A stretch of 64,000 bases of DNA from Pseudoxanthomonas suwonensis J47 (lineage in GTDB: Bacteria; Pseudomonadota; Gammaproteobacteria; Xanthomonadales; Xanthomonadaceae). Both the position numbers and the translations under genes were made by a program. The stretch is taken from contig NZ_KI911331.1 of assembly GCF_000513955.1 (NCBI RefSeq), positions 106,955 to 170,954 on the forward strand. Reading direction: 5' to 3'. Shown one piece after another: positions 37,262 through 46,058 of the stretch (positions are counted from its first letter, which is position 1; every line of letters begins with the position of its first letter). The notes below the pieces were generated by a model. It had not been told where the DNA came from. It did no database searches and was given only the letters and a program-made list of their open reading frames with translations.

Positions 37262-39519
37262 CGCGCCGCCGCACGCAGCAGGGCGTCCTCGACGATGGCG
37301 CCGGTCAGCACCGGCGGCAGCACCGCCGGCGGCGCGCCCGGGCCGTAGACCACGTACAGCGGCACGCCCACGGCCTTGTGCTCCTCGAGGAAGGCGCTGA
37401 TCTGCGGGTCGGCATTGGTCCAGTCGCCGCGCATGTAGACCGCGTCCGCGCGCTGCAAGGCGGTGTGGAAGGCCTCGCTGGACAGCACGTTGCGCTCGTT
37501 GGCCTTGCAGGTGACGCACCAGTCGGCAGTCATGTTCACGAACACCACCCGGTCCTCGCCGCGCAGGCGGTCCAGCGCCTCGGGCGAGTAGGCGAGCACG
37601 CCGTCCTCGGCGGCGCGCGCCGCCGGCGGCGCCAGCCGGGTCACGCCCCAGGCCGGCAGGATCGCCACCAGCGCCAGGGCCAGGGCCAGCGCCTTGCCGA
37701 CGCGGCGGCCCTGCCAGCGGCTGCGTTCGAACCACCACAGCGCCAGCGCCAGCACCGCCGCGCCGGCCAGCACCAGGGCGACCGCATCCACGCCACGCTG
37801 GCGGCCGAGCACCCACAGCAGCCACACCGCGGTGAGGTACATCGGGAAGGCGAGCACCTGCTTGAGCGTCTCCATCCACGCACCCGGCTTCGGCAGCCGC
37901 CGCGCCAGCGCCGGGACGAAGCCGATCAGCAGGAATGGCAGGGCCAGGCCCAGGCCCAGCATCAGGAACACCAGGATCCCGACCGCCGCCGGCGCGGCGA
38001 AGGCGTAGGCCAGCGCCGGGCCCATGAACGGGGCGATGCACGGGCTGGCGACCACGCAGGCCAGCACGCCGGTGAGGAAGTCGCCGGCCGGGCCGCTGCG
38101 CCCGGCGGCCAGGCCGCCGCCGATGCCGGCGCCGAGGGTGAACACCCCCGACAGGCTCAGGCCGACGGCGAACATCAGGTAGACCAGGGCGGCCACGAAC
38201 CACGGCTGCTGCAGCTGGAAGCCCCAGCCGGCGGCCATGCCTGCGCTGCGCAGCGCCACCACCAGCACGCCGACCGCGGTGAACGCGACCAGCACGCCGG
38301 CGGTGTACCAGAGCGCGTGCCGGCGCGCGTGGGCGCGGCTCTCGCCGCTCTGCGCCAGGCCCAGGGCCTTGAGCGAGAGCACCGGCAGCACGCACGGCAT
38401 CAGGTTGAGGATCAGGCCGCCGAGCAGGGCCAGCACCAGGATCCCGGCCAGCGCCGGGGCCGAGGCCTTCGGCGGCGCGGTGCTGCGCAGGGCATTGCCG
38501 GCCGAGGCGTCCGGAACGGAGGTGGCCACACCGGCTTCGTCCGCAGCGGCTGCCTCGGCGGCAATGGCCTCGGCGGTCGCGCTCGCGGGCGTCGCCTCCG
38601 GCAGCGGCGGTGCCTCGCGCGGCGGCGGGGTGGCGTCGACCGTGCCGGCCGGCAGGTCCACCAACAGCCGGCGGGTCATCGGCGGATAGCAGATGCCGTC
38701 GGCCTGGCAGCCCTGGAAGGTCGCCACCACGGTGGCCTGCGCCGGATTGGCGTGGCTGCGGTGCACCGGCAGCTGCACCTCGACCGCGTCGAAGAACACC
38801 AGCACGTCGCCGAAATGCTCGTCGCGGTGGCGGCTGCCCTGCGGCCAGCGCGGGGCCTGCAGCTTGAGGCCCGGGTCGCCCTCGAGCACGAAGCGGCTGC
38901 GGTCGCGGTAGATGTAGTAGCCCGGCGCCGGCTCCAGCCGCACCAGGACGCGGTTGCCGCCATCGGCGATGGCGTCGGCGGTGAAGGCCTGGGCTTCGGG
39001 CAGGGCGGCCTGGCCGGGCAGCTGCAGGCCGCGCCGGTTCGCGCCGCCGAACACGGGCAGGCCGCCCGCCGTGCCGCCCACGGGCAGGTCCACCTGCAGG
39101 CGCCGGGTCTGCGGCGGGTAGCAGATGCCGATGTCGGCGCAGCCCTGGTACTTCACTTCCAGCTGCACGGGCCCGGCGCCGGGGGTGGCGCCCTCGAGCA
39201 TCGCCAGCAGTTCGCCGCGGTAGGTCTCCACCGGGCCGAAGAATTCGTCGGTGTGGCGGTCGCCGTCGGGCAGGCGCAGCTCGCCGCCGGACAGGCCGCC
39301 GCTGGCCTTCACCGAGGTGCGGTGCCGGTACAGGTAATAGCCGTCGGCGATCTTCCAGCGCAGCTCGACCCGGTCGGGCGCGGGGGCGCTGGCGGAGAGC
39401 ACGAAGGCCTGGTCGACCGGGAGCAGGTCGTCCTCGTCGACGGCCAGGGCGGGCAAGGCAGGCAGCAGCAGGCCCAGGGCCAGCAGCAGGCGGAACAGGC
39501 GGGGGAGGGGGGAGGTCAT
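37258..39519 (-). CDS. dsbD: Thiol:disulfide interchange protein DsbD with duplicated N-terminal alpha domain
   Basis: Moves reducing power from cytoplasmic thioredoxin across the inner membrane to periplasmic partners. The 753 residues exceed the roughly 565 of E. coli DsbD. After a signal peptide there are two DsbD-alpha-like domains, each with the cysteine pair: YQGCADIGICYPP (C127, C133) and FQGCQADGICYPP (C271, C277). A disordered linker (about 295-350) leads to an eight-helix core with LMPCVLPV (C375) and ASPCIAPF (C494). The C-terminal thioredoxin-like domain has DWCVTC (C668, C671). All redox cysteines are kept. It is translationally coupled to the TlpA-like gene. Confidence 0.93.
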   Translation of the reverse strand: MTSPLPRLFRLLLALGLLLPALPALAVDEDDLLPVDQAFVLSASAPAPDRVELRWKIADGYYLYRHRTSVKASGGLSGGELRLPDGDRHTDEFFGPVETYRGELLAMLEGATPGAGPVQLEVKYQGCADIGICYPPQTRRLQVDLPVGGTAGGLPVFGGANRRGLQLPGQAALPEAQAFTADAIADGGNRVLVRLEPAPGYYIYRDRSRFVLEGDPGLKLQAPRWPQGSRHRDEHFGDVLVFFDAVEVQLPVHRSHANPAQATVVATFQGCQADGICYPPMTRRLLVDLPAGTVDATPPPREAPPLPEATPASATAEAIAAEAAAADEAGVATSVPDASAGNALRSTAPPKASAPALAGILVLALLGGLILNLMPCVLPVLSLKALGLAQSGESRAHARRHALWYTAGVLVAFTAVGVLVVALRSAGMAAGWGFQLQQPWFVAALVYLMFAVGLSLSGVFTLGAGIGGGLAAGRSGPAGDFLTGVLACVVASPCIAPFMGPALAYAFAAPAAVGILVFLMLGLGLALPFLLIGFVPALARRLPKPGAWMETLKQVLAFPMYLTAVWLLWVLGRQRGVDAVALVLAGAAVLALALWWFERSRWQGRRVGKALALALALVAILPAWGVTRLAPPAARAAEDGVLAYSPEALDRLRGEDRVVFVNMTADWCVTCKANERNVLSSEAFHTALQRADAVYMRGDWTNADPQISAFLEEHKAVGVPLYVVYGPGAPPAVLPPVLTGAIVEDALLRAAAR

Positions 39520-39529
39520 CGCAGCGGGG

Positions 39530-39847
39530 TCAGTCGCGGGTGGCGGCAGCCACCCAGTCCAGGTAGGCGGGCAGGCCGGCCCCGGCTTCGACCGCGACGA
39601 TCTCGGGGAGTTCGTACGGGTGCAGGGCGCGCAGGCGCTCCACCAGGGCGGGCAGGCGGTCGGCCGGGGTCTTGGCCAGCAGCAGCACCTCGTCGGCCTG
39701 CTCGACCGCGCCCTGCCAGCGGTACACCGAGCGCATCGCCGGCAGCTGGCTGACGCAGGCGGCCAGCCGCTCCTCGACCAGGGTGGTGGCCAGGCGGTGG
39801 GCGGTGTCGGGGTCGGGGCAGCTGCAGAACACGAGATGGACCGGCAT
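39530..39847 (-). CDS. cutA: CutA-type divalent cation tolerance protein
   Basis: A 105-residue trimeric protein of the CutA1 family, linked to divalent metal tolerance though the mechanism is unsettled. From ATG 39847 it reads [20 protein letters not shown], with [13 protein letters not shown] and the C-terminal [13 protein letters not shown] motif of the family. It stops 10 bases before the dsbD start, so it is the first gene of a cutA-dsbD-tlpA-like transcript, divergent from groES across a 174-base gap. Confidence 0.93.
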   Translation of the reverse strand: MPVHLVFCSCPDPDTAHRLATTLVEERLAACVSQLPAMRSVYRWQGAVEQADEVLLLAKTPADRLPALVERLRALHPYELPEIVAVEAGAGLPAYLDWVAAATRD

Positions 39848-39946
39848 GCGCGGAAGTGTACCCGGCCCCCCTTGAAAGTCCTCCGGGCCTACCCCATCTG
39901 CCACTTCAACCCCGGTCCCCGCACCGGGTTTCGCCCGCCCGCGGCG

Positions 39947-39973
39947 CTGGCAGTCGCCCCCGACGAGTGCTAG
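39947..39973 (+). promoter_or_regulatory. Degenerate CIRCE (HrcA) operator upstream of groES
   Basis: CTGGCAGTC, 9 bases, GAGTGCTAG. The consensus CIRCE is TTAGCACTC-N9-GAGTGCTAA. The right arm matches 8 of 9 and the left 6 of 9, with the exact 9-base spacer. It lies 49 bases before the groES ATG, the usual place. HrcA repression relieved by heat is the expected control. Confidence 0.7.
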
Positions 39974-40021
39974 AGTGGCCGCCCTTTTTCCAACCCAGTC
40001 AATCACTTGAGAGGGATTGAA

Positions 40022-40312
40022 ATGAGCAACATCAAGCCGCTGTACGACCGCGTTGTCATCAAGCGTACCGAGGAAGAGAAGGTCTCCGCCGGTGGCATCG
40101 TGATCCCGGATTCGGCCACCGAGAAGCCGATCAAGGGCCAGGTCATTGCGGTCGGCGAGGGCAAGGTGCTGGACAACGGCACCGTGCGTGCCCCGAAGGT
40201 CAAGGTCGGCGACCAGGTCCTGTTCGGCAAGTACGCCGGCACCGAGGTCAAGCTCGACGGCACCGAGTACCTGGTGGTGAAGGAAGACGACATCTTCGCC
40301 GTGCTGGGCTGA
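40022..40312 (+). CDS. groES: Co-chaperonin GroES
   Basis: Forms the heptameric lid of the GroEL folding chamber. The 96-residue protein from ATG 40022 begins [15 protein letters not shown] and contains the mobile loop (about 17-33: [15 protein letters not shown]) and the [11 protein letters not shown] segment. A GAGAGGGA site precedes the start. It is the first gene of the groESL operon, with the degenerate CIRCE upstream and groEL 55 bases downstream. Confidence 0.97.
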   Translation: MSNIKPLYDRVVIKRTEEEKVSAGGIVIPDSATEKPIKGQVIAVGEGKVLDNGTVRAPKVKVGDQVLFGKYAGTEVKLDGTEYLVVKEDDIFAVLG

Positions 40313-40355
40313 GTGCCCGCCGTCCCCGTTTCCCGACTCCAACCAAATCAACTGA

Positions 40356-42002
<1,647 letters not shown>

Positions 42003-42039
42003 GTCCTGCTGCAGCCAACCGCTGCATCCGCTGTACAGG

Positions 42040-42065
42040 AAACCCCGCCGCGAGGCGGGGTTTTC
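42040..42065 (+). terminator. Rho-independent terminator of groESL
   Basis: AAACCCCGCC and GGCGGGGTTT pair perfectly around GCGA and are followed by TTTTC. It lies about 40 bases after the groEL stop. Confidence 0.93.
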
Positions 42066-42120
42066 TTTTGCGTGTCGCCCGGCGCGCGGCCGCGTCCGGC
42101 CGCCGTTGCCGCTGAAACGG

Positions 42121-42149
42121 TTGCGCGGCCCGGAAGCGGCTGTTATCAA
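42121..42149 (+). promoter_or_regulatory. Candidate promoter of the DAHP synthase leader transcript
   Basis: TTGCGC (42121-42126), 17 bases, TATCAA (42144-42149). Transcription would start about 42156-42157, on or next to the GTG of the leader peptide, so the leader peptide could be translated from a leaderless mRNA. The match to consensus is moderate (about 4 of 6 in each box). Confidence 0.45.
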
Positions 42150-42156
42150 TGGCCCC

Positions 42157-42237
42157 GTGAACACGCCGCGCGCCAGCTTCTACTTCTGGTACTACTTTCC
42201 GAAGCCCATGGCGGAGGAAGGGTTGCGCGCGTCCTGA
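42157..42237 (+). CDS. Aromatic-rich leader peptide of the DAHP synthase attenuator
   Basis: A 26-codon ORF from GTG 42157 to TGA 42237 whose product contains ASFYFWYYFPKP: seven consecutive aromatic residues (three Phe, three Tyr, one Trp) at codons 8-14 (42178-42198). Such a run directly upstream of a terminator and an aromatic-pathway gene marks a ribosome-mediated attenuator. The peptide itself has no expected function after translation; ribosome stalling on it reports shortage of charged aromatic tRNAs. No ribosome site precedes the GTG, and the predicted transcription start falls on it, so leaderless initiation is possible. Confidence 0.75.
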   Translation: MNTPRASFYFWYYFPKPMAEEGLRAS

Positions 42238-42293
42238 AGTTCGAACAGACACGACACACCCCGGAAGCCGCCAGAGACCCTGGCGGCTTTTTT
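42209..42293 (+). promoter_or_regulatory. Transcription attenuator of aroG-type gene (antiterminator/terminator pair)
   Basis: The terminator has perfect arms AAGCCGCCAG (42265-42274) and CTGGCGGCTT (42280-42289), then a run of T. Its 5' arm can instead pair with TGGCGG (42209-42214), which is complementary to CCGCCA (42268-42273) and lies 11 bases after the aromatic codons. A ribosome stalled on those codons would leave TGGCGG free and block the terminator. A ribosome reaching the stop at 42237 would cover it and let the terminator form. This is the classical trp/phe-type logic, inferred from base complementarity. Confidence 0.75.
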
Positions 42294-42338
42294 GTCGCCA
42301 CCTCCGGCGGGATCGACCGACATCCCAGGAGCACCCAG

Positions 42339-43415
42339 ATGGCACCCCACACCGACGACCTGCGCATCCGCCGCATCGATACGCTGGTTTCCCCGGCCCG
42401 GCTGATCGCCGAGCTGCCCTGCACCGAAGAGGCGTCGCAGACCGTCGCCGACGCGCGCCGCGCCCTGCACCGCATCCTGCACGGGCAGGACGACCGCCTG
42501 GCGGTGGTGATCGGGCCGTGCTCGATCCACGACCCGGCCGCGGCGATGGAATACGCGCAGCGGCTGCGCCCGCTGCGCGACAGCCTCGGCGACGCGCTGG
42601 AGATCGTGATGCGCGTGTACTTCGAGAAGCCGCGCACCACGGTCGGCTGGAAGGGCCTGATCAACGACCCGGACCTGGACGGCAGCTTCAACATCAACAA
42701 GGGCCTGCGCCTGGCGCGCGGGCTGCTGCGCGACATCAACCTGCTCGGCCTGCCGGCCGGCTGCGAGTACCTGGACACGATCTCCCCGCAGTACATCGCC
42801 GACCTGGTCGCCTGGGGCGCGATCGGCGCGCGCACTACCGAGAGCCAGATCCACCGCGAGATGGCCTCCGGCCTGTCCTGCCCGGTGGGCTTCAAGAACG
42901 GCACCGACGGCAACGTGCGCATCGCCGCCGATGCGGTGATGGCGGCCTCGCAGCCGCACCATTTCCTGGCCGTGACCAAGGATGGCCATTCGGCGATCGC
43001 GGCCACCGCCGGCAACCCGGACGGACATGTGATCCTGCGCGGCGGCAAGGCGCCGAACTACGACGCCGACAGCGTGCAGGCCGCCGCCGAGGTGCTGGCC
43101 AAGGCCGGCCTGCCGGCGCGGATCATGATCGACGCCAGCCACGCCAACAGCGGCAAGAACCCGGACAACCAGCCGGCGGTGGTCGAGGCGATCGCCCGCC
43201 AGGTGGAAGGTGGCGACGGACGGATCATCGGCGTGATGGTGGAAAGCCACCTGGTCGGTGGCCGCCAGGACCTGGTCGACGGCCGCGCCCCCACCTACGG
43301 CCAGAGCATCACCGACGGCTGCCTGGACTGGGGGCGTTCGGTCGGCGTGCTGGAGCGGCTGGCGGAGTCGGTGCGTACGCGCCGCGCGCTCGCCCGGGAA
43401 AGCGCCGCGGCCTGA
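42339..43415 (+). CDS. 3-deoxy-7-phosphoheptulonate (DAHP) synthase, class I
   Basis: First enzyme of the shikimate pathway, joining phosphoenolpyruvate and erythrose 4-phosphate. The 358 residues from ATG 42339 (AGGAG 8 bases upstream) have the AroF/G/H pattern: VIGPCSIHDP, MRVYFEKPRTTVGWKGLIND, ARTTESQIHREMASGL and MIDASHANSGKNP. Which aromatic product inhibits it cannot be read by eye; the attenuator with Phe, Tyr and Trp codons suggests control by all three. It is preceded by the leader peptide and terminator, and followed 69 bases later by the AsmA-like gene. Confidence 0.95.
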   Translation: MAPHTDDLRIRRIDTLVSPARLIAELPCTEEASQTVADARRALHRILHGQDDRLAVVIGPCSIHDPAAAMEYAQRLRPLRDSLGDALEIVMRVYFEKPRTTVGWKGLINDPDLDGSFNINKGLRLARGLLRDINLLGLPAGCEYLDTISPQYIADLVAWGAIGARTTESQIHREMASGLSCPVGFKNGTDGNVRIAADAVMAASQPHHFLAVTKDGHSAIAATAGNPDGHVILRGGKAPNYDADSVQAAAEVLAKAGLPARIMIDASHANSGKNPDNQPAVVEAIARQVEGGDGRIIGVMVESHLVGGRQDLVDGRAPTYGQSITDGCLDWGRSVGVLERLAESVRTRRALARESAAA

Positions 43416-43484
43416 CGGCAGTGGGCACTCGCGCGGGCAGCGGGCTGCCTTGCGCACGTGGCCGCTTCAGGCATGCTGCACGCC

Positions 43485-45713
43485 ATGGACACGCTGCAAC
43501 GGGCGAAGGCATGGAGCCGCGATGGATGGCGTCGCGGGATCACCTGGTGGCTTCGACGCCCGCGCTGGCTGCGCCGCGCGCTGTGGACCATCGTGCTGGC
43601 CTGGGGCGGTTACCTGGTGCTGGGCAACCTGCTGCTCAACACCCTGCTGCATCCGCTGGCCAATCGCCGGCCTGACGCGTTCCAGGCGCAGTGGGGCCTG
43701 GCGCATACGCTGTTCCCCGGCCACGTATCGGCGCGGCAGGTCCGCCTGCAGGGACAGGTGCGCGATCTTGCCTGGGACGTGCAGGCCGACCATGTGACGG
43801 GTCGCATCGCGTTGTGGCCTCTGCTGCGCCGCGAGCTGCGCGTGCCCTCGGTGGTGGCCGGCAATGTCGGCGGCGGCGTGCGCCACGTCGACCGCGCGCG
43901 ACCCGCGCCGGCACCGCGCGCCGGTGGCTGGACCCTGCTGTTCGAGCGCATCGCCAGCGACAGCGTGCGCGAAGGCCACTACGACGGCCTGGTGCTGGAA
44001 GGCAACGGCACCGCGACCTTCGGCTTCGCCAAGCAGCTGCGCGGCGGGCCGATGCAGGTGTTCGACTCGACCGTGCATTTCGATGGCGCGCGGGTGCGCT
44101 CCGGCGCGAACACCCTGCTCGATGGCGCGACCCTTGATGGCGCGTTCTCGATCGCACGACATACGCACGCCGAAGCCTCCGGGCTGCGCACCCTGCTGCT
44201 GACCGACGGCACGCTGAGCCTCGATGCCGAAGGCGCTTCGCTGCGCGGCTACGTGGATCCGGACGGGCAGTTCCGCGTCGGTCTGGCCCCCGGCGGCGGG
44301 CGCCTGCAGGGGCGCCTGGTGATCGATGACGGCGTGCTGCAGCCCGGCGGCCGGCTGGTGTGGACCGCGCCGATGCGGGGTACCGGCGTGGCCGGCGACG
44401 TGCTGGACGACACCCTGAGCGTGGCAGTGCAGGTGGACGACGACATCGGCCTGCGCCTGCAGGTGCCCGGCCGCGACGGCGGCCCGCTCGACCTCGATGC
44501 CGAGCTGCGCCTGCAGGGGCGCCAGCTGCCGGTACAGGGTGCGCTGGCCGAGCTGCTGCCGCGCGCCTCCGGGCATGTCGCCGGGCGCTGGCACTTCCCC
44601 TCGCTGGGCTGGGTGGCACCGCTGTTCAACGCGCCGCCGTGGTTCGCGCTGGAAGGCGCCGGCGAACTGCGCGCGGACCTGCGCGTGGAGGGTGGCCAGG
44701 TCGCGCCGGGCAGCCATGTCGAGTTGCCGGAAGTGGATGCGGTGGCCACGGTGATGGGCACCGTCGTCAGCGGCCGCGGGCGCGTGCGCGCGGAGCTGGG
44801 CAATGGCGACGCCGGCACGCTGCAGACACGGCTGGAGGCGGCGCTGGACGGCTACGCGATCGCCGCCGCCGACGCGCCGCAGGCGCCGTTCGCGCGCGGC
44901 GACAACCTGCGGCTGGACGTGATCGTCGACGGCATGCCCGCACGCGGCGAAGGCCTCGCGGCGACGACGGCGCGGCTGCGCTTCAGCGATGCGGTCGTAC
45001 CGGACCTGCGCGTGTACAACCGCTTCCTCTCCGGGCAGATGCGCATCGACGGCGGCCAGGGCAGCGCCAGCGCCGACCTGCGGCTCGACGGCCGCGGCAA
45101 CCTCGGCCATGGCCAGGCCAGCGTGCAGGGCAGGGGCGCGCGGATGTCGTTCGCCGGCCGCCAGCTGCGCGGCGACCTCGGCATCGACGCGCACCTCCGC
45201 CGCGCCGACCTGGAGCAGCGCCGCTTCGATCTCGACGGCAGCAAGGTGCGGCTGCGCGACGTCAGCTTCCGCGACGCCGCCGGCCGCTCCCGCCAGGGCT
45301 GGTGGGCGGACGTGGACCTGCCCGAGGCGCGGATCGTCCTGCCCGCCGCCGCTCCGGCGCTGGTGCACGGGCGGGTTGGCGTCCAAGCGCGCGACGCCGG
45401 CTTCCTGCTCGACCTGTTCGGCGACGCCGACCGCCCGCGCTGGATGGAACGACTGGTCGATTCCGGCAAGGCCCGGGCCGAGGGCCGGGTGCGCTGGCAG
45501 GGCGACACGCTGGTCCTGGACGGCGTGCATGCGCGCAACGACCGCTACGACGTCCACGCGCGGTTGAAACTGTCCGGCGGCCAGCGCCGGGGCCAGCTGC
45601 TGGCCAGCATGGGGCCGCTTACGGCCGGACTGGACCTCCAGGGCGAGCGCCACCAGTGGCACCTGTTGCGCGCGCGGGAGTGGTTCGAGGCGCAGCCGGC
45701 GCTGCTGCACTGA
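43485..45713 (+). CDS. AsmA-like / YhdP-type membrane-anchored envelope protein (family tentative)
   Basis: A roughly 742-residue protein with one N-terminal membrane helix (about 33-60: WTIVLAWGGYLVLGNLLLN) and a long all-beta periplasmic part with repeated amphipathic strands (DGTLSLDAEGASLRG, RLQGRLVIDDGVL, GSASADLRLDGRGN). This resembles AsmA/TamB/YhdP bridge-like proteins that move phospholipids or assist outer-membrane assembly. I see no single family signature, so the subfamily is open. The start is uncertain: ATG 43473 or GTG 43458 would add 4 or 9 residues, and no good ribosome site is visible for any. It stands alone between the DAHP synthase gene and glnE. Confidence 0.65.
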   Translation: MDTLQRAKAWSRDGWRRGITWWLRRPRWLRRALWTIVLAWGGYLVLGNLLLNTLLHPLANRRPDAFQAQWGLAHTLFPGHVSARQVRLQGQVRDLAWDVQADHVTGRIALWPLLRRELRVPSVVAGNVGGGVRHVDRARPAPAPRAGGWTLLFERIASDSVREGHYDGLVLEGNGTATFGFAKQLRGGPMQVFDSTVHFDGARVRSGANTLLDGATLDGAFSIARHTHAEASGLRTLLLTDGTLSLDAEGASLRGYVDPDGQFRVGLAPGGGRLQGRLVIDDGVLQPGGRLVWTAPMRGTGVAGDVLDDTLSVAVQVDDDIGLRLQVPGRDGGPLDLDAELRLQGRQLPVQGALAELLPRASGHVAGRWHFPSLGWVAPLFNAPPWFALEGAGELRADLRVEGGQVAPGSHVELPEVDAVATVMGTVVSGRGRVRAELGNGDAGTLQTRLEAALDGYAIAAADAPQAPFARGDNLRLDVIVDGMPARGEGLAATTARLRFSDAVVPDLRVYNRFLSGQMRIDGGQGSASADLRLDGRGNLGHGQASVQGRGARMSFAGRQLRGDLGIDAHLRRADLEQRRFDLDGSKVRLRDVSFRDAAGRSRQGWWADVDLPEARIVLPAAAPALVHGRVGVQARDAGFLLDLFGDADRPRWMERLVDSGKARAEGRVRWQGDTLVLDGVHARNDRYDVHARLKLSGGQRRGQLLASMGPLTAGLDLQGERHQWHLLRAREWFEAQPALLH

Positions 45714-46058
45714 GCGGGCAGCCCGGTGCCGGCTCGGAGCGCTCGTGCGATGGTTTCATCTGATACCGGTGTCATCCTGCAGGTTTCCCCTATTCAGTAA
45801 ATTTCCCAGTAAAAACAGGAAATTGAACCTGCCGGTGCTGTTTTGCAGTGCAGCGTGCAAAGCCCCTAACGTCTCCTTCACGATGGCCCCGCATCCCGAC
45901 GTGGGGGAGGGAGCAGGCCCGCTGGCAGTTCGCTGCAAGCGGGCTTTTTTTATCTCCGGACCGGACACCCGGTGGCATTGCCGCGACCTGCGCCGCGTGG
46001 ACAAGCCGGCGTGCGCACGCGACCGGACGCGCCCGCGACGCATGCCACAATCGCGGCG
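45714..46058 (+). other. Intergenic region before glnE with lower GC and an orphan terminator
   Basis: About 345 bases without a convincing gene. The middle part (about 45770-45850) is markedly richer in A and T than its surroundings (e.g. CCCAGTAAAAACAGGAAATT). It ends in a strong terminator at 45917-45951 that would stop any transcript before glnE. Possible contents are a small RNA, a leader/attenuator for glnE, or the distal 3' end of the AsmA-like transcript. No leader peptide with a clear amino-acid bias was found. Confidence 0.45.
45917..45951 (+). terminator. Strong Rho-independent terminator upstream of glnE
   Basis: GCCCGCT (45917-45923) pairs with AGCGGGC (45938-45944), with an inner GCAG/CTGC stem, and is followed by seven T. 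It lies 204 bases after the AsmA-like stop and 108 bases before the glnE ATG. Confidence 0.85.
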
